This document shows positions 9,631 to 18,501 of a DNA stretch of 64,000 bases, piece by piece (position 1 is the first letter of the stretch; the number at the start of each line of letters is the position of its first letter). This DNA is from Nesterenkonia sp. (GTDB lineage: Bacteria > Actinomycetota > Actinomycetes > Actinomycetales > Micrococcaceae), in assembly GCF_029265375.1 (NCBI RefSeq), contig NZ_JAJUJJ010000002.1, positions 116,175 through 180,174 of the forward strand, in the 5' to 3' direction. Both the position numbers and the translations under genes were made by a program. The notes beneath the pieces were generated by a model, which did no database searches, was not told where the DNA came from, and was given only the letters and a program-made list of their open reading frames with translations.

Positions 9631-10884
9631 ATGACCACAGCAGGGCCGTATGAGGGACTCACGTCCTCGGAGAAGGCCATGGAACGCGCTATGCAGGCCG
9701 GCAACGGCGTGCTCCGGCTGGCGCCGGCCTGGGTGCCGCGAGCCTTCTGCACTCCGGGCAAGCGCATCCGCCTGCATCCCGATGACTATTACCCCCTGGG
9801 CAAGGACCGGGGCGGCATCGATGAACGCTGGCTGGCCTCAGCCATCCGTGCAGAGAACGGTCCGCGCACCGACCCCTTCGAGGGACTCAGCCTGGTGGTC
9901 GACCCCGAGGGCGGGGTCATCCCCTTCGACGAGCTCATTGCGCACTTTCAGCACCAGGTGGTGGGCACACTGTGGGACACGCATACCGGATGGCCCATGT
10001 ACTCGAAGTTCTTCGACAACCAGGCACCGCTGCCCTTCCACATCCACCATCGGGACGAACATGCGGCCCTGGTCGGCAAGCCGGGCAAGCCGGAGGCCTA
10101 CTACTTCTCGCCCCATATGAACAACCACATGGGGGAGTTCCCCTACACGTTCTTCGGCCTGCACCCGGAGACCACCAGAGAAGATGTCCTGGACAAGCTC
10201 GAAGCCTTTCTCTCCGGTGGCGACAACAACATCACCAGCCTCTCCCGGGCCTACCGCATCACCTTGGGCACAGGGTGGGACGTTCCGGCCGGCATCCTCC
10301 ATGCCCCGGCCAGCGTGTGCACCTATGAGCCGCAGGCCGCCTGCGACGTCTTCGCCATGACTGAATCCTGGTCCAACCACCGCGAAGTGCCCGACGAGCT
10401 GCTCTGGAAGGACGTTCCCGAGGACCGCCACGGCGATCTGGACTTCATCGTGGAGCTCATCGACTGGGAGCGAAATGTGGAAAGCACCTTCTACACCAGC
10501 CGCCTCACTCCCCCGGTGGAGACCTCTGCCTCACGCGCACAGTCCGGGTGGACCGAGAAATGGATCACCTACCGGTCGGAGAGCTTCAGCGCCAAGGAGC
10601 TCACGGTCCCGCCGGGCTCCTCGGCGACCGTCACCGAGTCCGACGCCTACGGGCTGATCTGTGTGGGCGGGGCCGGGACCATCAACGACCAGCCACTGCT
10701 GACAGCCACGACCATCCGCTACGGGCAGCTCAGCAGCGACGAGTACTTCGTCACAGCGCCCGCAGCTGATGCAGGAGTGCAGATCACCAACACCCACCCC
10801 ACCGAAGACCTGGTGATCCTCAAGCACTTCGGACCCGGCAACGTCGAACTCTCCGCCGACCGCGCCAGGCTGGGACTGCGCTGA
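9631..10884 (+). CDS. Cupin protein resembling type I phosphomannose isomerase
   Basis: A 417-residue protein with a metal-binding cupin core. Residues 135-146 (PFHIHHRDEHAA) give the H-x-H plus acidic ligands, and GWDVPAGILHAPASV near 218-232 supplies the third His, matching the layout of type I mannose-6-phosphate isomerases. A second, ligand-poor cupin-like segment follows (residues ~330-400). ATG 9631 is used because AAGGGGA precedes it by six bases. It overlaps the next gene by one base, and heads an operon with a DUF4432 protein and a sugar ABC transporter. Probably an aldose/ketose isomerase for the imported sugar; the substrate is unknown. Confidence 0.7.
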   Translation: MTTAGPYEGLTSSEKAMERAMQAGNGVLRLAPAWVPRAFCTPGKRIRLHPDDYYPLGKDRGGIDERWLASAIRAENGPRTDPFEGLSLVVDPEGGVIPFDELIAHFQHQVVGTLWDTHTGWPMYSKFFDNQAPLPFHIHHRDEHAALVGKPGKPEAYYFSPHMNNHMGEFPYTFFGLHPETTREDVLDKLEAFLSGGDNNITSLSRAYRITLGTGWDVPAGILHAPASVCTYEPQAACDVFAMTESWSNHREVPDELLWKDVPEDRHGDLDFIVELIDWERNVESTFYTSRLTPPVETSASRAQSGWTEKWITYRSESFSAKELTVPPGSSATVTESDAYGLICVGGAGTINDQPLLTATTIRYGQLSSDEYFVTAPAADAGVQITNTHPTEDLVILKHFGPGNVELSADRARLGLR

Positions 10885-11927
10885 TGACCAGCGGCACGGA
10901 AATATCCCATGACCTCTACGGCGCCACCCCCCAAGAGGTCGCCCGCCGGACCGGGTCCCTGGACCAGCTGGCCCGGATCGATCAGTTCACCGAGGAAGAC
11001 GGCAAGGCCCGCGGGGCGCGTCGGCTGCGGTTGGTCACCGGAGGAGGGCTGGAGGCCGACATCCACCCCGACCGGGCACTGGACCTCGGCCAGGTCACCT
11101 ACCGCGGCGTGCCGATGACGTGGGTCTCTCCGACAGGGACCACCGCACCCGCCCTGGCGGAATCCCGCGGGACCGAATGGCTGCGAAGCTTCGGAGGCGG
11201 GTTACTGGCCACCTGCGGGCTGGACACCTTCGGCCCGCCCTCGACCGTCGACGGCAGGGACTTTCCCATGCACGGCCGGATCGGCGCCACCCCCGCCTCG
11301 CTGCAGGAGACCAGCGTGGACGCTGGCTGGCTGAGGGTCCGCGGCGAGGTCCGCCAAGCCTCGGTCCTGGGCGAGAATCTGGTGCTGCAGCGCACCATCA
11401 GCGCCGAGATCGGAGACTCCCGCCTGACGGTGGAGGACAGGGTGACCAATCAGGGCCTCGACCCGGCCGGGCACATGGTGCTCTACCACGTGAACCTCGG
11501 ATGGCCGCTGCTGAGCGAGCGCGCCCATCTGGAGATCTCCTCCAGCAAGGTGACCCCGCGGGATGAGGTCGCCGCCGCCGGCGTGGCCCGCTGGCACGAG
11601 CTGGAACCACCGCAGGAAGGGTTCCGCGAGCAGGTCTTCCTTCACGACGTCACCCACACCACCGAAGCCGTCGCCGGCATCGACAACCCGGAATTGGGCA
11701 TCTCCTTCACCCTGCGCTTCGACACCACCGCGCTTCCGGCGCTGCACCAGTGGAAGATGGCCGGAGTCGGGCACTACGTCATGGGGCTGGAGCCGGCCAA
11801 CACCGCCCATATCCAAGGCCGGCGCAGCGCCCAGGAGACCGGAAGCCTTCCCCTCCTGGGAGCGGGGGAGAGCATCACCTATCGGATGAGCTTCGAGTTC
11901 GGCCCGGCCAGAAGGGAGCAGCCGTGA
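10884..11927 (+). CDS. DUF4432 protein (aldose 1-epimerase-like fold)
   Basis: A 347-residue protein of the DUF4432 family, related to galactose mutarotase-type beta-sandwich enzymes. Visible marks are GGGLEADIHPDRALDLGQVTYRG near 54-76, GGGLLATCGLDTFGPPS near 108-124, the HGRIGATPA block near 133, and HMVLYHVNLGWPLL near 197. These conserved His/Asp segments are what would form a sugar-binding face. Sits between the cupin protein and the ABC ATPase with 1- and 4-base overlaps, so it is produced with them. Likely interconverts anomers or another isomeric form of the transported sugar; no activity is established for the family that I can name. Confidence 0.75.
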   Translation: MTSGTEISHDLYGATPQEVARRTGSLDQLARIDQFTEEDGKARGARRLRLVTGGGLEADIHPDRALDLGQVTYRGVPMTWVSPTGTTAPALAESRGTEWLRSFGGGLLATCGLDTFGPPSTVDGRDFPMHGRIGATPASLQETSVDAGWLRVRGEVRQASVLGENLVLQRTISAEIGDSRLTVEDRVTNQGLDPAGHMVLYHVNLGWPLLSERAHLEISSSKVTPRDEVAAAGVARWHELEPPQEGFREQVFLHDVTHTTEAVAGIDNPELGISFTLRFDTTALPALHQWKMAGVGHYVMGLEPANTAHIQGRRSAQETGSLPLLGAGESITYRMSFEFGPARREQP

Positions 11928-13435
11928 CCAGAGAAGACAGCTCTGCACCAGCTTTGGTGATGGAAGGGATCACCAAAGCCTTCCCCGGGGTCAAAGCCCT
12001 CACCGACGTGGACCTCACGGCGCGCGCCGGAGAAGTCCACGCCATCGTCGGTGAGAACGGGGCGGGGAAATCCACGCTGATGAAGATTCTCGCCGGAGTC
12101 CACACCCCGGACGAGGGAACCATCACGCTCGACGGCGAACAGGTCCGCTTCGGCTCCCCCCTGGAGGCCAAGCAGAACGGGATCGGCATGGTCTACCAGG
12201 AGATCAACCTGGTGCCTGATCTCAGCGTGGCCGAGAACATCGGCCTGGGAAACATGCCGGCCTCGGGCGGCATGATCAGGCGCAAGGCACTCCATGACCG
12301 CGCCCGGGAGGTGCTGGAGGAGCTGCACACCAGGATCCCGCCACAGGAGCTGGTGGGCCGGCTCTCGGTGAGCCAGCAGCAGCTGGTGGAGATCGCCAAG
12401 ATCTACGCGCGGCAGCCGCGCATCGTGGTCCTGGACGAGCCCACCTCCTCGCTCAGCCACCATGAGGCTGAGGCACTGTTCGCAGTCGTTGAACGCATGC
12501 GCAACAGCGGCATCGCCATCATCTATATCAGCCACCGCCTGCGGGAAGTGCTGGAGATCTCGGACCGGGTCACCGTGCTGCGCGACGGCCGCATGATCGA
12601 CTGCCGCAGCGCCCAGGGCCTGACACCCAAAGAGATGATCAGCCTGATGGTGGGGCGAGACCTCGATGACGTCTTTCCCAAACAGGCGGTGGAGATCGGA
12701 GAGCCGGTACTCGAAGTCCGCGGTCTGACCAGGCTGGGGGTCTTCGAGGACGTCTCGCTGACGGTACGCGCCGGTGAGATCGTGGGCCTGGCGGGCCTGG
12801 TGGGCGCCGGTCGTACCGAAGTCGCCCGTGCCATCTTCGGCCTGGACCGGCTCGACGCCGGCCAGATCCTGGTCGGGGGTGAGGAGATCCGGGTCCGCAG
12901 TCCCCGCTCCGCGGTCCGGGCCGGCATCGCCTACGTGCCCGAGGACCGCAAGCGGGACGGCGTGGCCCTGTCACTGACGGTGAAGGACAATATCGCCCTG
13001 CCCGTCCTGCATCGGGTGTCGACGCTCGGCTGGGTCCTCAGGCGACCGGAAAGGGAGCTGGCACAGCAGAAGGCGGAGGATCTGCACATCTCTCCGCCGG
13101 TCGTCGACCGCCCAGCCGCCACGTTCTCCGGGGGCAACCAGCAGAAGGTGGTCCTGGCCAAGTGGCTGGCGACCAATCCCAAGGTCCTGATCCTGGACGA
13201 ACCAACCCGCGGCGTGGATGTGGGAGCCAAAGCCGACATCCACACGATCATCGGTGAACTCGCCGCCCAGGGAGTGGCGGTGCTGATGATCTCTTCCGAG
13301 CTGCCTGAGGTGCTGGCTGTCAGTGATCGGGTCTATGTGCTGCACGAGGGACGGCTCACCGCCGAACTGTCACGGGACGACGCCGACGAGGAGTCCGTGA
13401 TGACCGCAGCCACCGGGGAAGGAGCAGCAGCATGA
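11924..13435 (+). CDS. Sugar ABC transporter, duplicated ATP-binding protein (RbsA/MglA type)
   Basis: A 503-residue ATPase with two nucleotide-binding halves energising the following permeases. First half: Walker A GENGAGKST (43-51), signature LSVSQQQLVEIAKI, Walker B VVLDEPTSSL. Second half: degenerate Walker A region GLVGAGRTE, signature FSGGNQQKVVLAKWL near 401, LILDEPTRGVDVG near 421. GTG 11924 is preferred over the longer frame because GGGAG precedes it and it forms a GTGA overlap with the DUF4432 stop; the protein then begins just before the first beta strand. Confidence 0.92.
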   Translation: MTREDSSAPALVMEGITKAFPGVKALTDVDLTARAGEVHAIVGENGAGKSTLMKILAGVHTPDEGTITLDGEQVRFGSPLEAKQNGIGMVYQEINLVPDLSVAENIGLGNMPASGGMIRRKALHDRAREVLEELHTRIPPQELVGRLSVSQQQLVEIAKIYARQPRIVVLDEPTSSLSHHEAEALFAVVERMRNSGIAIIYISHRLREVLEISDRVTVLRDGRMIDCRSAQGLTPKEMISLMVGRDLDDVFPKQAVEIGEPVLEVRGLTRLGVFEDVSLTVRAGEIVGLAGLVGAGRTEVARAIFGLDRLDAGQILVGGEEIRVRSPRSAVRAGIAYVPEDRKRDGVALSLTVKDNIALPVLHRVSTLGWVLRRPERELAQQKAEDLHISPPVVDRPAATFSGGNQQKVVLAKWLATNPKVLILDEPTRGVDVGAKADIHTIIGELAAQGVAVLMISSELPEVLAVSDRVYVLHEGRLTAELSRDDADEESVMTAATGEGAAA

Positions 13436-14415
13436 CCTCCGCACATACCCTGCCCCCGCGGGTGACCGATGAGAAGAGAGGGCGCAAGCTGCTGGGCGGC
13501 ATCGCCCTTCCTGTGGGCATCCTCGCGCTGCTCATAGCCGGATCGGTGCTGAGTGAGCAGTTTCTCACCGCCCGCAATCTCACCAACGTCCTGATCAACA
13601 TGTCGATCGTCGGCATCATCGTGGTGGGGATGACGTTCGTCTTCATCGTCCGGGGGCTCGCCGACCTCTCGGTGCCAGCGATGGTGGCGATCGGCGCGCT
13701 GCTCGCGCTGGGGCTGCAGCCGGCACTGGGCAGTCTGCCGGCCGCCATGTTCGGAGTGGCGGCCGCCTCCTGCGCCGGGCTCATCAACGGGCTCCTCATC
13801 GGGTACGCCCGGTTGAACCCGGTGATCACCACGCTGGCCACCGGCACCATCGTGCTGGGCGTCGCTCAGGCAGCAGTGGGCGGCGTCATCGTCTACGGGG
13901 ACAGCCCCGGACTGCAGTCCTTCCTCACCGGGCGTCTGCTCGGGGTCCCCGTCATCGTCCTGATTTTCCTCGCCGTGGCGCTCGGCGGTCATCTGCTGCT
14001 CTCCCGGACGACTTTCGGCCGCTGGGTCTACGCCACCGGAGCCAACCCCGATGCGACGAAGGCCAGCGCGGTGCCGCTACGGTTCACCAAAGGGGCCGCA
14101 TTCTGGATGACGGCGACCCTCTCGGGCTTCAGCGGCGTCCTCCTCGGGCTGACCCTCCAGACCGCACGACCCGGAGTGGGAACCGGCTATGAGTTCGACG
14201 CCATCACGGCGGTGGTGGTCGGCGGGGTGAGCCTGCTGGGCGGTTTCGGCAATATGCCGCGCGCACTGGGCGGGCTCCTCCTGGTGACCCTCTTGAGCAA
14301 CATCATGGTGCTCAACGGCATCGCCACAGAATCTCAAGGGCTGGTGATGGGCGCTCTGATCGCCGCCGCGGTCGCCCTGGACGTCTACCTGCGGCGCCGG
14401 GGAGGTGCATCATGA
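13432..14415 (+). CDS. Sugar ABC transporter permease 1 (RbsC type)
   Basis: A 327-residue inner-membrane permease of the branched-chain/ribose superfamily (BPD_transp_2). About nine hydrophobic segments; the conserved FIVRGLADLSVPAMVAIGALLA (where most members have GGIDLSVG), CAGLINGLLIGYARLNPVITTLAT and GGVSLLGGFGNMPRALGGLLL blocks are clear. ATG overlaps the ATPase stop (ATGA) and its own stop overlaps the next permease start, consistent with a heteromeric permease pair. Confidence 0.9.
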   Translation: MTSAHTLPPRVTDEKRGRKLLGGIALPVGILALLIAGSVLSEQFLTARNLTNVLINMSIVGIIVVGMTFVFIVRGLADLSVPAMVAIGALLALGLQPALGSLPAAMFGVAAASCAGLINGLLIGYARLNPVITTLATGTIVLGVAQAAVGGVIVYGDSPGLQSFLTGRLLGVPVIVLIFLAVALGGHLLLSRTTFGRWVYATGANPDATKASAVPLRFTKGAAFWMTATLSGFSGVLLGLTLQTARPGVGTGYEFDAITAVVVGGVSLLGGFGNMPRALGGLLLVTLLSNIMVLNGIATESQGLVMGALIAAAVALDVYLRRRGGAS

Positions 14416-15434
14416 ACGCTCTGAAGAAAATCTGTGAAAGTCCGGCGGTTCTGACCCTGATTCATTACCGGGTGGTTGTCATTCTGGTCGTGGCAGTGAT
14501 TCTGTCCGCCTCATTGGTACCGGGACTGACTGAGTTCAGGACCTTGAGCCTCAGCCTTGACCGTGCAGCCACCCTGGGGCTTGTGGCCGTGGGTCTGACT
14601 GTGGTCCTGCTGCTGGGAAAGCTGGACCTTTCGGTGGGTTCGATCCTCGCGCTCTCAGGCATCGCCGCCATCGGCCTGCAGCCTCAGCTGGGCCAGCTCG
14701 GTGCCGCGGCCTTCGGCGTCTGCGTCGGTCTGCTGGCCGGAGTGCTCAACGGTGTCCTTGTCGTCTTGATGCAGATCAACTCCCTGGTAGCCACTTTGGC
14801 CTCGATGATCTTCCTCAGGGCAATGTGCCATTTCGTCACCGAATCCAACCCGATCAGCGGAGCCGATCCGTTGTTCGGCCTGGCGGTGTCACGTTCACTG
14901 GGCGGCACCTTTTCCCTGCGCACCTTCATATTCCTCATCGCCATCGTGCTGCTCTTCCTCTGGCTGACCTACACCGTGGCCGGACGCCATGTCTATGCCG
15001 TGGGAAGCAACGAGGACGCCGCCACGGCTTCCGGCGTCCGCTCCGGGAGGTACATCTTCGGAGCTTTCGTCTTCAGCGGGCTGATGGCCGGCACCGCCGG
15101 AGTCATGCAGTCCCTGGCGACGAACACCGGCTCCCCGGTCTTCGGCAGCACCGTCACTCTTACCGCCATCGCCGCCGTCGTCATAGGTGGTACGCGGCTG
15201 GAAGGCGGTCGCGGCTCCGCGCTGGGCACGCTCGGAGGTGTACTGGTGCTGGCCGCCATCACCACTGCACTGGAATACGAGTCGGTGCCCTCCTACTACC
15301 AGAACATCGTCACCGGCAGCATTCTGCTGCTGCTGATCCTGCTGGATCGGATCGCTTCCAACAGCCCGCGTTCTGCGCTGTCACTTTCCTCCTTGCTTCC
15401 CGTTCGGAGCAAGGAACAATCACCCGCCCGTTGA
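14412..15434 (+). CDS. Sugar ABC transporter permease 2 (RbsC type)
   Basis: A 340-residue permease of the same family as the preceding gene: GKLDLSVGSILALSGIAA near residues 70-87, LLAGVLNGVLVVLMQINSLVATLAS, and GGTRLEGGRGSALGTLGGVLVLA near 257-280. The two permeases are clearly different sequences, so the membrane channel is probably a heterodimer. ATGA overlap with permease 1; followed after 13 bases by the binding protein. Confidence 0.9.
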   Translation: MNALKKICESPAVLTLIHYRVVVILVVAVILSASLVPGLTEFRTLSLSLDRAATLGLVAVGLTVVLLLGKLDLSVGSILALSGIAAIGLQPQLGQLGAAAFGVCVGLLAGVLNGVLVVLMQINSLVATLASMIFLRAMCHFVTESNPISGADPLFGLAVSRSLGGTFSLRTFIFLIAIVLLFLWLTYTVAGRHVYAVGSNEDAATASGVRSGRYIFGAFVFSGLMAGTAGVMQSLATNTGSPVFGSTVTLTAIAAVVIGGTRLEGGRGSALGTLGGVLVLAAITTALEYESVPSYYQNIVTGSILLLLILLDRIASNSPRSALSLSSLLPVRSKEQSPAR

Positions 15435-15447
15435 GAAAGGGAATGTC

Positions 15448-16422
15448 ATGAAATCATCACTCCACGCAGGAGCCGTCGCCGCCGCCGGTGCTCTGCTGCT
15501 GACCAGCTGCGGCGGCAGCGGAGAGGACAGCCCCGGCGCTGAATCTGCCGAAGGCATGGACATCTGTTACGTCGCCGCCGCGGAATCCCACGCCTATGCC
15601 TCACCGGCCAATGAGGCGTTCCAGAACGCCGCTGACGAGCTCGGGGTGAACGTCACCCTGTTGAGCCAGGAATTCGACGCTCAGACCGGCACCGACCAGC
15701 TGCGGACCTGCATCGGCCGCAACCCCGACGGGATCGTGCTCTGGCCTCTGGATCCACAGGCGTACATCCCGGGGCTGGTGGAGGCGCAGGACGCCGAGGT
15801 ACCGGTGGTGCTGATCAACTCGCCCATGGACGAAGAGGCGGAGGGCCTCTACACCTCGTTCACCGGCCCGGACACCTACGAACAGGGCCAGCTCGCCGCC
15901 GAGGTCATGGACGAAGCGCTCGGCGGTGAAGGCAGCGTCGTCATCGTCGCAGGCCAGGCAGGCAACGGGACCACTATCGGTCGTACCGGCGGGTTCCACG
16001 ACAAACTGGAGGAACTCGGCTCGGGCATCGAGGTCCTGCAGACCGTCAATGCGGACTTCGACCAGCAGCGTGCCCTGGAGCTGAGCCGCGACCTGATCTC
16101 GCAGCACGGCGACGACCTCGACGGCGTCTACGCCAATGATGACACCATGGCCCGCGGTTTCATCGACGCCTGGACGGAGTCCGGTCGAGCACTGGAGGAC
16201 ATGCCTGCCATCGTCGGCATCAACGGGCAGCGGGACGCCTTCGCAAGCATCGAGGACGGACATTACACCGCCACGATCGTGCAGTCTCCCGAGGAGGACG
16301 GACGCCTGGCCTTGGAGACCATCGTGGCAGCCGCCACCGGGGAGGAGGTCGAGAGCCGCATCCCGATCCCGCTGACCGTGGTCACGGAGGAGAACGTCGC
16401 TGAGGAGGAACCCGCGTTCTGA
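15448..16422 (+). CDS. Sugar ABC transporter substrate-binding lipoprotein
   Basis: A 324-residue extracellular lipoprotein of the periplasmic binding protein 4 family (RbsB-like). The signal ends in a lipobox LLTS-Cys21, followed by a Gly/Ser/Glu linker. The body has the ribose-binding pattern: YVAAAESHAYASPANEAFQNAADELG, RNPDGIVLWPLDPQAYIPGL, VYANDDTMARGFIDAW. Strong ribosome site GAGAAAGGGA precedes the ATG. The ligand cannot be read from sequence; the operon's isomerase-like enzymes suggest an aldose. Confidence 0.9.
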   Translation: MKSSLHAGAVAAAGALLLTSCGGSGEDSPGAESAEGMDICYVAAAESHAYASPANEAFQNAADELGVNVTLLSQEFDAQTGTDQLRTCIGRNPDGIVLWPLDPQAYIPGLVEAQDAEVPVVLINSPMDEEAEGLYTSFTGPDTYEQGQLAAEVMDEALGGEGSVVIVAGQAGNGTTIGRTGGFHDKLEELGSGIEVLQTVNADFDQQRALELSRDLISQHGDDLDGVYANDDTMARGFIDAWTESGRALEDMPAIVGINGQRDAFASIEDGHYTATIVQSPEEDGRLALETIVAAATGEEVESRIPIPLTVVTEENVAEEEPAF

Positions 16423-16449
16423 TCTTCCAGCACTGACTCTCCGGCCTCC

Positions 16450-16481
16450 GTGGGGGCGGGTTCCGGTCAACCCGTCCCCAC
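16450..16481. terminator. Bidirectional terminator hairpin
   Basis: GTGGGGGCGGGTT, six-base loop, AACCCGTCCCCAC: a 13-pair stem with one G-T pair, centred between the convergent binding-protein and LacI genes. Confidence 0.65.
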
Positions 16482-16484
16482 GAC

Positions 16485-17525
16485 TCAGGCCGACTGCCGG
16501 ATCACCAGCTCGGGCTGCAGCACCACGTGGTTGTTCTTCGGCCTGGGATTTCCCTCGCGGAACAGCTCGAGGATCATGCGGACCGCTGTGGCTCCGAGGA
16601 GCTGCCGGGGCTGGCGAATCGTGGTCAGGGAGGGGGATGAGACGGCTGACCACTCCAGATCGTCGTAACCGATCACGGCAATGTCATCGGGAATCCGCAG
16701 ACCACGACTGGTCAGTGTCTGCAGCGCGCCCAGCGCGAGCAGATCATTGGCGCAGATGATCCCGGTGGGCCGGTCCGCGGGGTCCATATCAGCGATCCAA
16801 TGCCCCGTCTCGCGCCCGGTGTCCACGGTCCATGAGTCGGTCTCCAGCACCTCGAAGATCACCTCCGGGGCTCTCTCCACCACACTGAGCACCCCCTTAA
16901 GGCGCGCCTTGACCTTCGGAGAGGTGTGGGGGTGACCGACCAGGGCGATGCGCCGGTGACCGGTGCTCACCAAATGATTCGCAGCCAGGGCTCCGCCCCG
17001 CTCGTCATCGACGATCACGCTCCACCCCTGGGTGTCACCGATCCCCACCCTGTCAACGAACACCATCGGCACCCCCCGGTCATGCAGCGCCTGCAGACGC
17101 GAGGAGGTCTCGTCCACCGGGGAGATGATCAGTCCCTGCACACGCTGCTGCACCAGCAGATCGAGGTTCTGATTCTCTATGCGCGCATCATAGGCACTGT
17201 TGGCGATCACGACGCCGATGTCGTTCTGCCGGGCGACCGTCTCGGCCCCGATGGCGACATCCACGAAGAACGGATTGTTCAGATTCGCGACTGCGATGCC
17301 CAAGGTCCGCACCCGCCCCGGACGGAACTGGCGGGCCTTCTGCTGCGGTTGGAAGTCCAGCTCGTCGATCGCAGCGAGGACCCGCTCACGCGTAGCGTCC
17401 TTGACGTAGAAGGGACGGTTGAGCACATTGCTGACCGTACCGGCGGAGACGCCTGCGAGTCGGGCAACATCGCGGATGGTGACCGATCCCTCGGTCTCCG
17501 TGCTGCCTTTGGGGCTATCGTTCAT
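16485..17525 (-). CDS. LacI-family transcriptional regulator
   Basis: A 346-residue repressor. Helix-turn-helix at residues 15-38 (VTIRDVARLAGVSAGTVSNVLNRP in two quoted halves would be contiguous), hinge and a periplasmic-binding-protein-like sensor (LGIAVANLNNPFFVDVAIGAE, GLIISPVDETSS, IICANDLLALGALQ, IAVIGYDDLEWS). Convergent with the cupin-ABC operon and divergent from the DeoR gene; it most plausibly controls the upstream ABC operon. Start MNDSPKG is chosen over the longer frame because a TAGGAT -10 box lies eight bases before it, giving a leaderless message. Confidence 0.85.
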   Translation of the reverse strand: MNDSPKGSTETEGSVTIRDVARLAGVSAGTVSNVLNRPFYVKDATRERVLAAIDELDFQPQQKARQFRPGRVRTLGIAVANLNNPFFVDVAIGAETVARQNDIGVVIANSAYDARIENQNLDLLVQQRVQGLIISPVDETSSRLQALHDRGVPMVFVDRVGIGDTQGWSVIVDDERGGALAANHLVSTGHRRIALVGHPHTSPKVKARLKGVLSVVERAPEVIFEVLETDSWTVDTGRETGHWIADMDPADRPTGIICANDLLALGALQTLTSRGLRIPDDIAVIGYDDLEWSAVSSPSLTTIRQPRQLLGATAVRMILELFREGNPRPKNNHVVLQPELVIRQSA

Positions 17526-17533
17526 CGCACAAC

Positions 17534-17539
17534 ATCCTA
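17534..17539 (-). promoter_or_regulatory. -10 box for a leaderless lacI-type message
   Basis: TAGGAT on the minus strand, eight bases before the ATG at 17525. No ribosome site is visible between. The -35 is poor. Confidence 0.4.
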
Positions 17540-17547
17540 CGGCGCGG

Positions 17548-17576
17548 CCGACATGCTCTACGCCGGAGCCTATAAT
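17548..17576 (+). promoter_or_regulatory. Promoter giving a leaderless deoR-type message
   Basis: CCGACA (17548-17553), 17-base spacer, perfect TATAAT (17571-17576), with the ATG at 17584 seven bases later. Transcription would start at or next to the start codon. Confidence 0.6.
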
Positions 17577-17583
17577 GACCCGA

Positions 17584-18333
17584 ATGGGCTCACTGGCCGG
17601 CGAGGAAAGACGCAAATGGTTACTGGACGAATTGCAGACGTCCCAGTCCATTGCCCTAACCGAGGCCGCCGCTGCTCTCGGCGTCAGCGAGATGACAGTG
17701 CGACGGGATCTCGGGGAACTCGAGAAGACCGGCATCGCCCGCCGAGTCCGGGGCGGAGCCGTCTACAGCGGGCCTGTCAGCTTCGAAGGTCGCGAACGTT
17801 CTCATGCGGCGCAGAAACGGGCCATCGCCGAGAAGCTTCTCCCCCTGGTGCCCACTCGCGGGGTCATCGCCATGGACTCCTCCACGACCATGCACCGTCT
17901 GGCCCAGTCGATCACAGGAAGCGACGACCTGACCGTCGTCACCAATGGCTTGATCACCTTCCAAGTACTGCAGGACAGACCAGGAGTCACCGCCATCCTG
18001 ACCGGAGGCGCCGCCGATAAGCGCTCGGACTCACTGGTCGGCCCGGTGGCCACTGCCTTCCTCGACGACATGCGATTCACCAGTTTCTTCGCCTCCGCAG
18101 CCGCAATAGACGAGAAGGCCTGCTACGAGGACACGCTGGAAGAGGCGCAGGTCAAACGTGCCTTCGCCCGCTCGGCCGCCCAGATAGTCATCGGGGCCCA
18201 CTCCGAGAAGCTGGGGCGAAATGCCACGGCCACCGCGCTGAAGCTCCCCAGCATCGATGTGCTCGCCACAGAGCTGTCTGCCTCTGATGAGAACTTGGCG
18301 CCCTACCGCGCGCTCATCGCCACCGTGCGCTGA
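17584..18333 (+). CDS. DeoR-family transcriptional regulator of the second ABC operon
   Basis: A 249-residue regulator with the DeoR helix-turn-helix (ALGVSEMTVRRDLGELEK, residues 31-48; then RRVRGGAVYSG) and the sugar-phosphate sensor domain (LLPLVPTRGVIAMDSSTT, LTVVTNGL, FFASAAAIDEKACYEDTLEE). An alternative ATG at 17575 overlaps the TATAAT box and is unlikely. It resembles the rhamnose-operon DeoR protein in layout but not closely in sequence. Located 168 bases upstream of the ABC ATPase in the same direction; the expected target is the intervening promoter. Confidence 0.85.
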   Translation: MGSLAGEERRKWLLDELQTSQSIALTEAAAALGVSEMTVRRDLGELEKTGIARRVRGGAVYSGPVSFEGRERSHAAQKRAIAEKLLPLVPTRGVIAMDSSTTMHRLAQSITGSDDLTVVTNGLITFQVLQDRPGVTAILTGGAADKRSDSLVGPVATAFLDDMRFTSFFASAAAIDEKACYEDTLEEAQVKRAFARSAAQIVIGAHSEKLGRNATATALKLPSIDVLATELSASDENLAPYRALIATVR

Positions 18334-18431
18334 ACCGGTTCGGCCTTCTCGTTCCACCCAGCTCAAGCGCCGTCTCCACCCATGACCCCACGGCTCGAAC
18401 CTGCTCTTCGCGCTGCGCTTTCTACCATAAG

Positions 18432-18458
18432 TTGACAACTTCTAACATTTCATAACAT
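18432..18458 (+). promoter_or_regulatory. Candidate promoter of the second ABC operon
   Basis: Perfect TTGACA (18432-18437) with a TAACAT -10 candidate at 18453-18458 (15-base spacing) or CATGAT at 18456-18461 (18-base spacing). TAACAT occurs twice, ten bases apart (18443, 18453), which could be a regulator contact. Confidence 0.45.
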
Positions 18459-18488
18459 GATGTACCTCACATTGTGCATCGCATCACA
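18456..18488. promoter_or_regulatory. Two adjacent CRP/GlxR-like sites
   Basis: TGTGC-ATCGCA-TCACA (18473-18488, one mismatch) and CATGA-TGTACC-TCACA (18456-18471, two mismatches), 17 bases apart, between the promoter and the ribosome site. Confidence 0.45.
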
Positions 18489-18501
18489 TAAGGGGGTCGC
18501 T

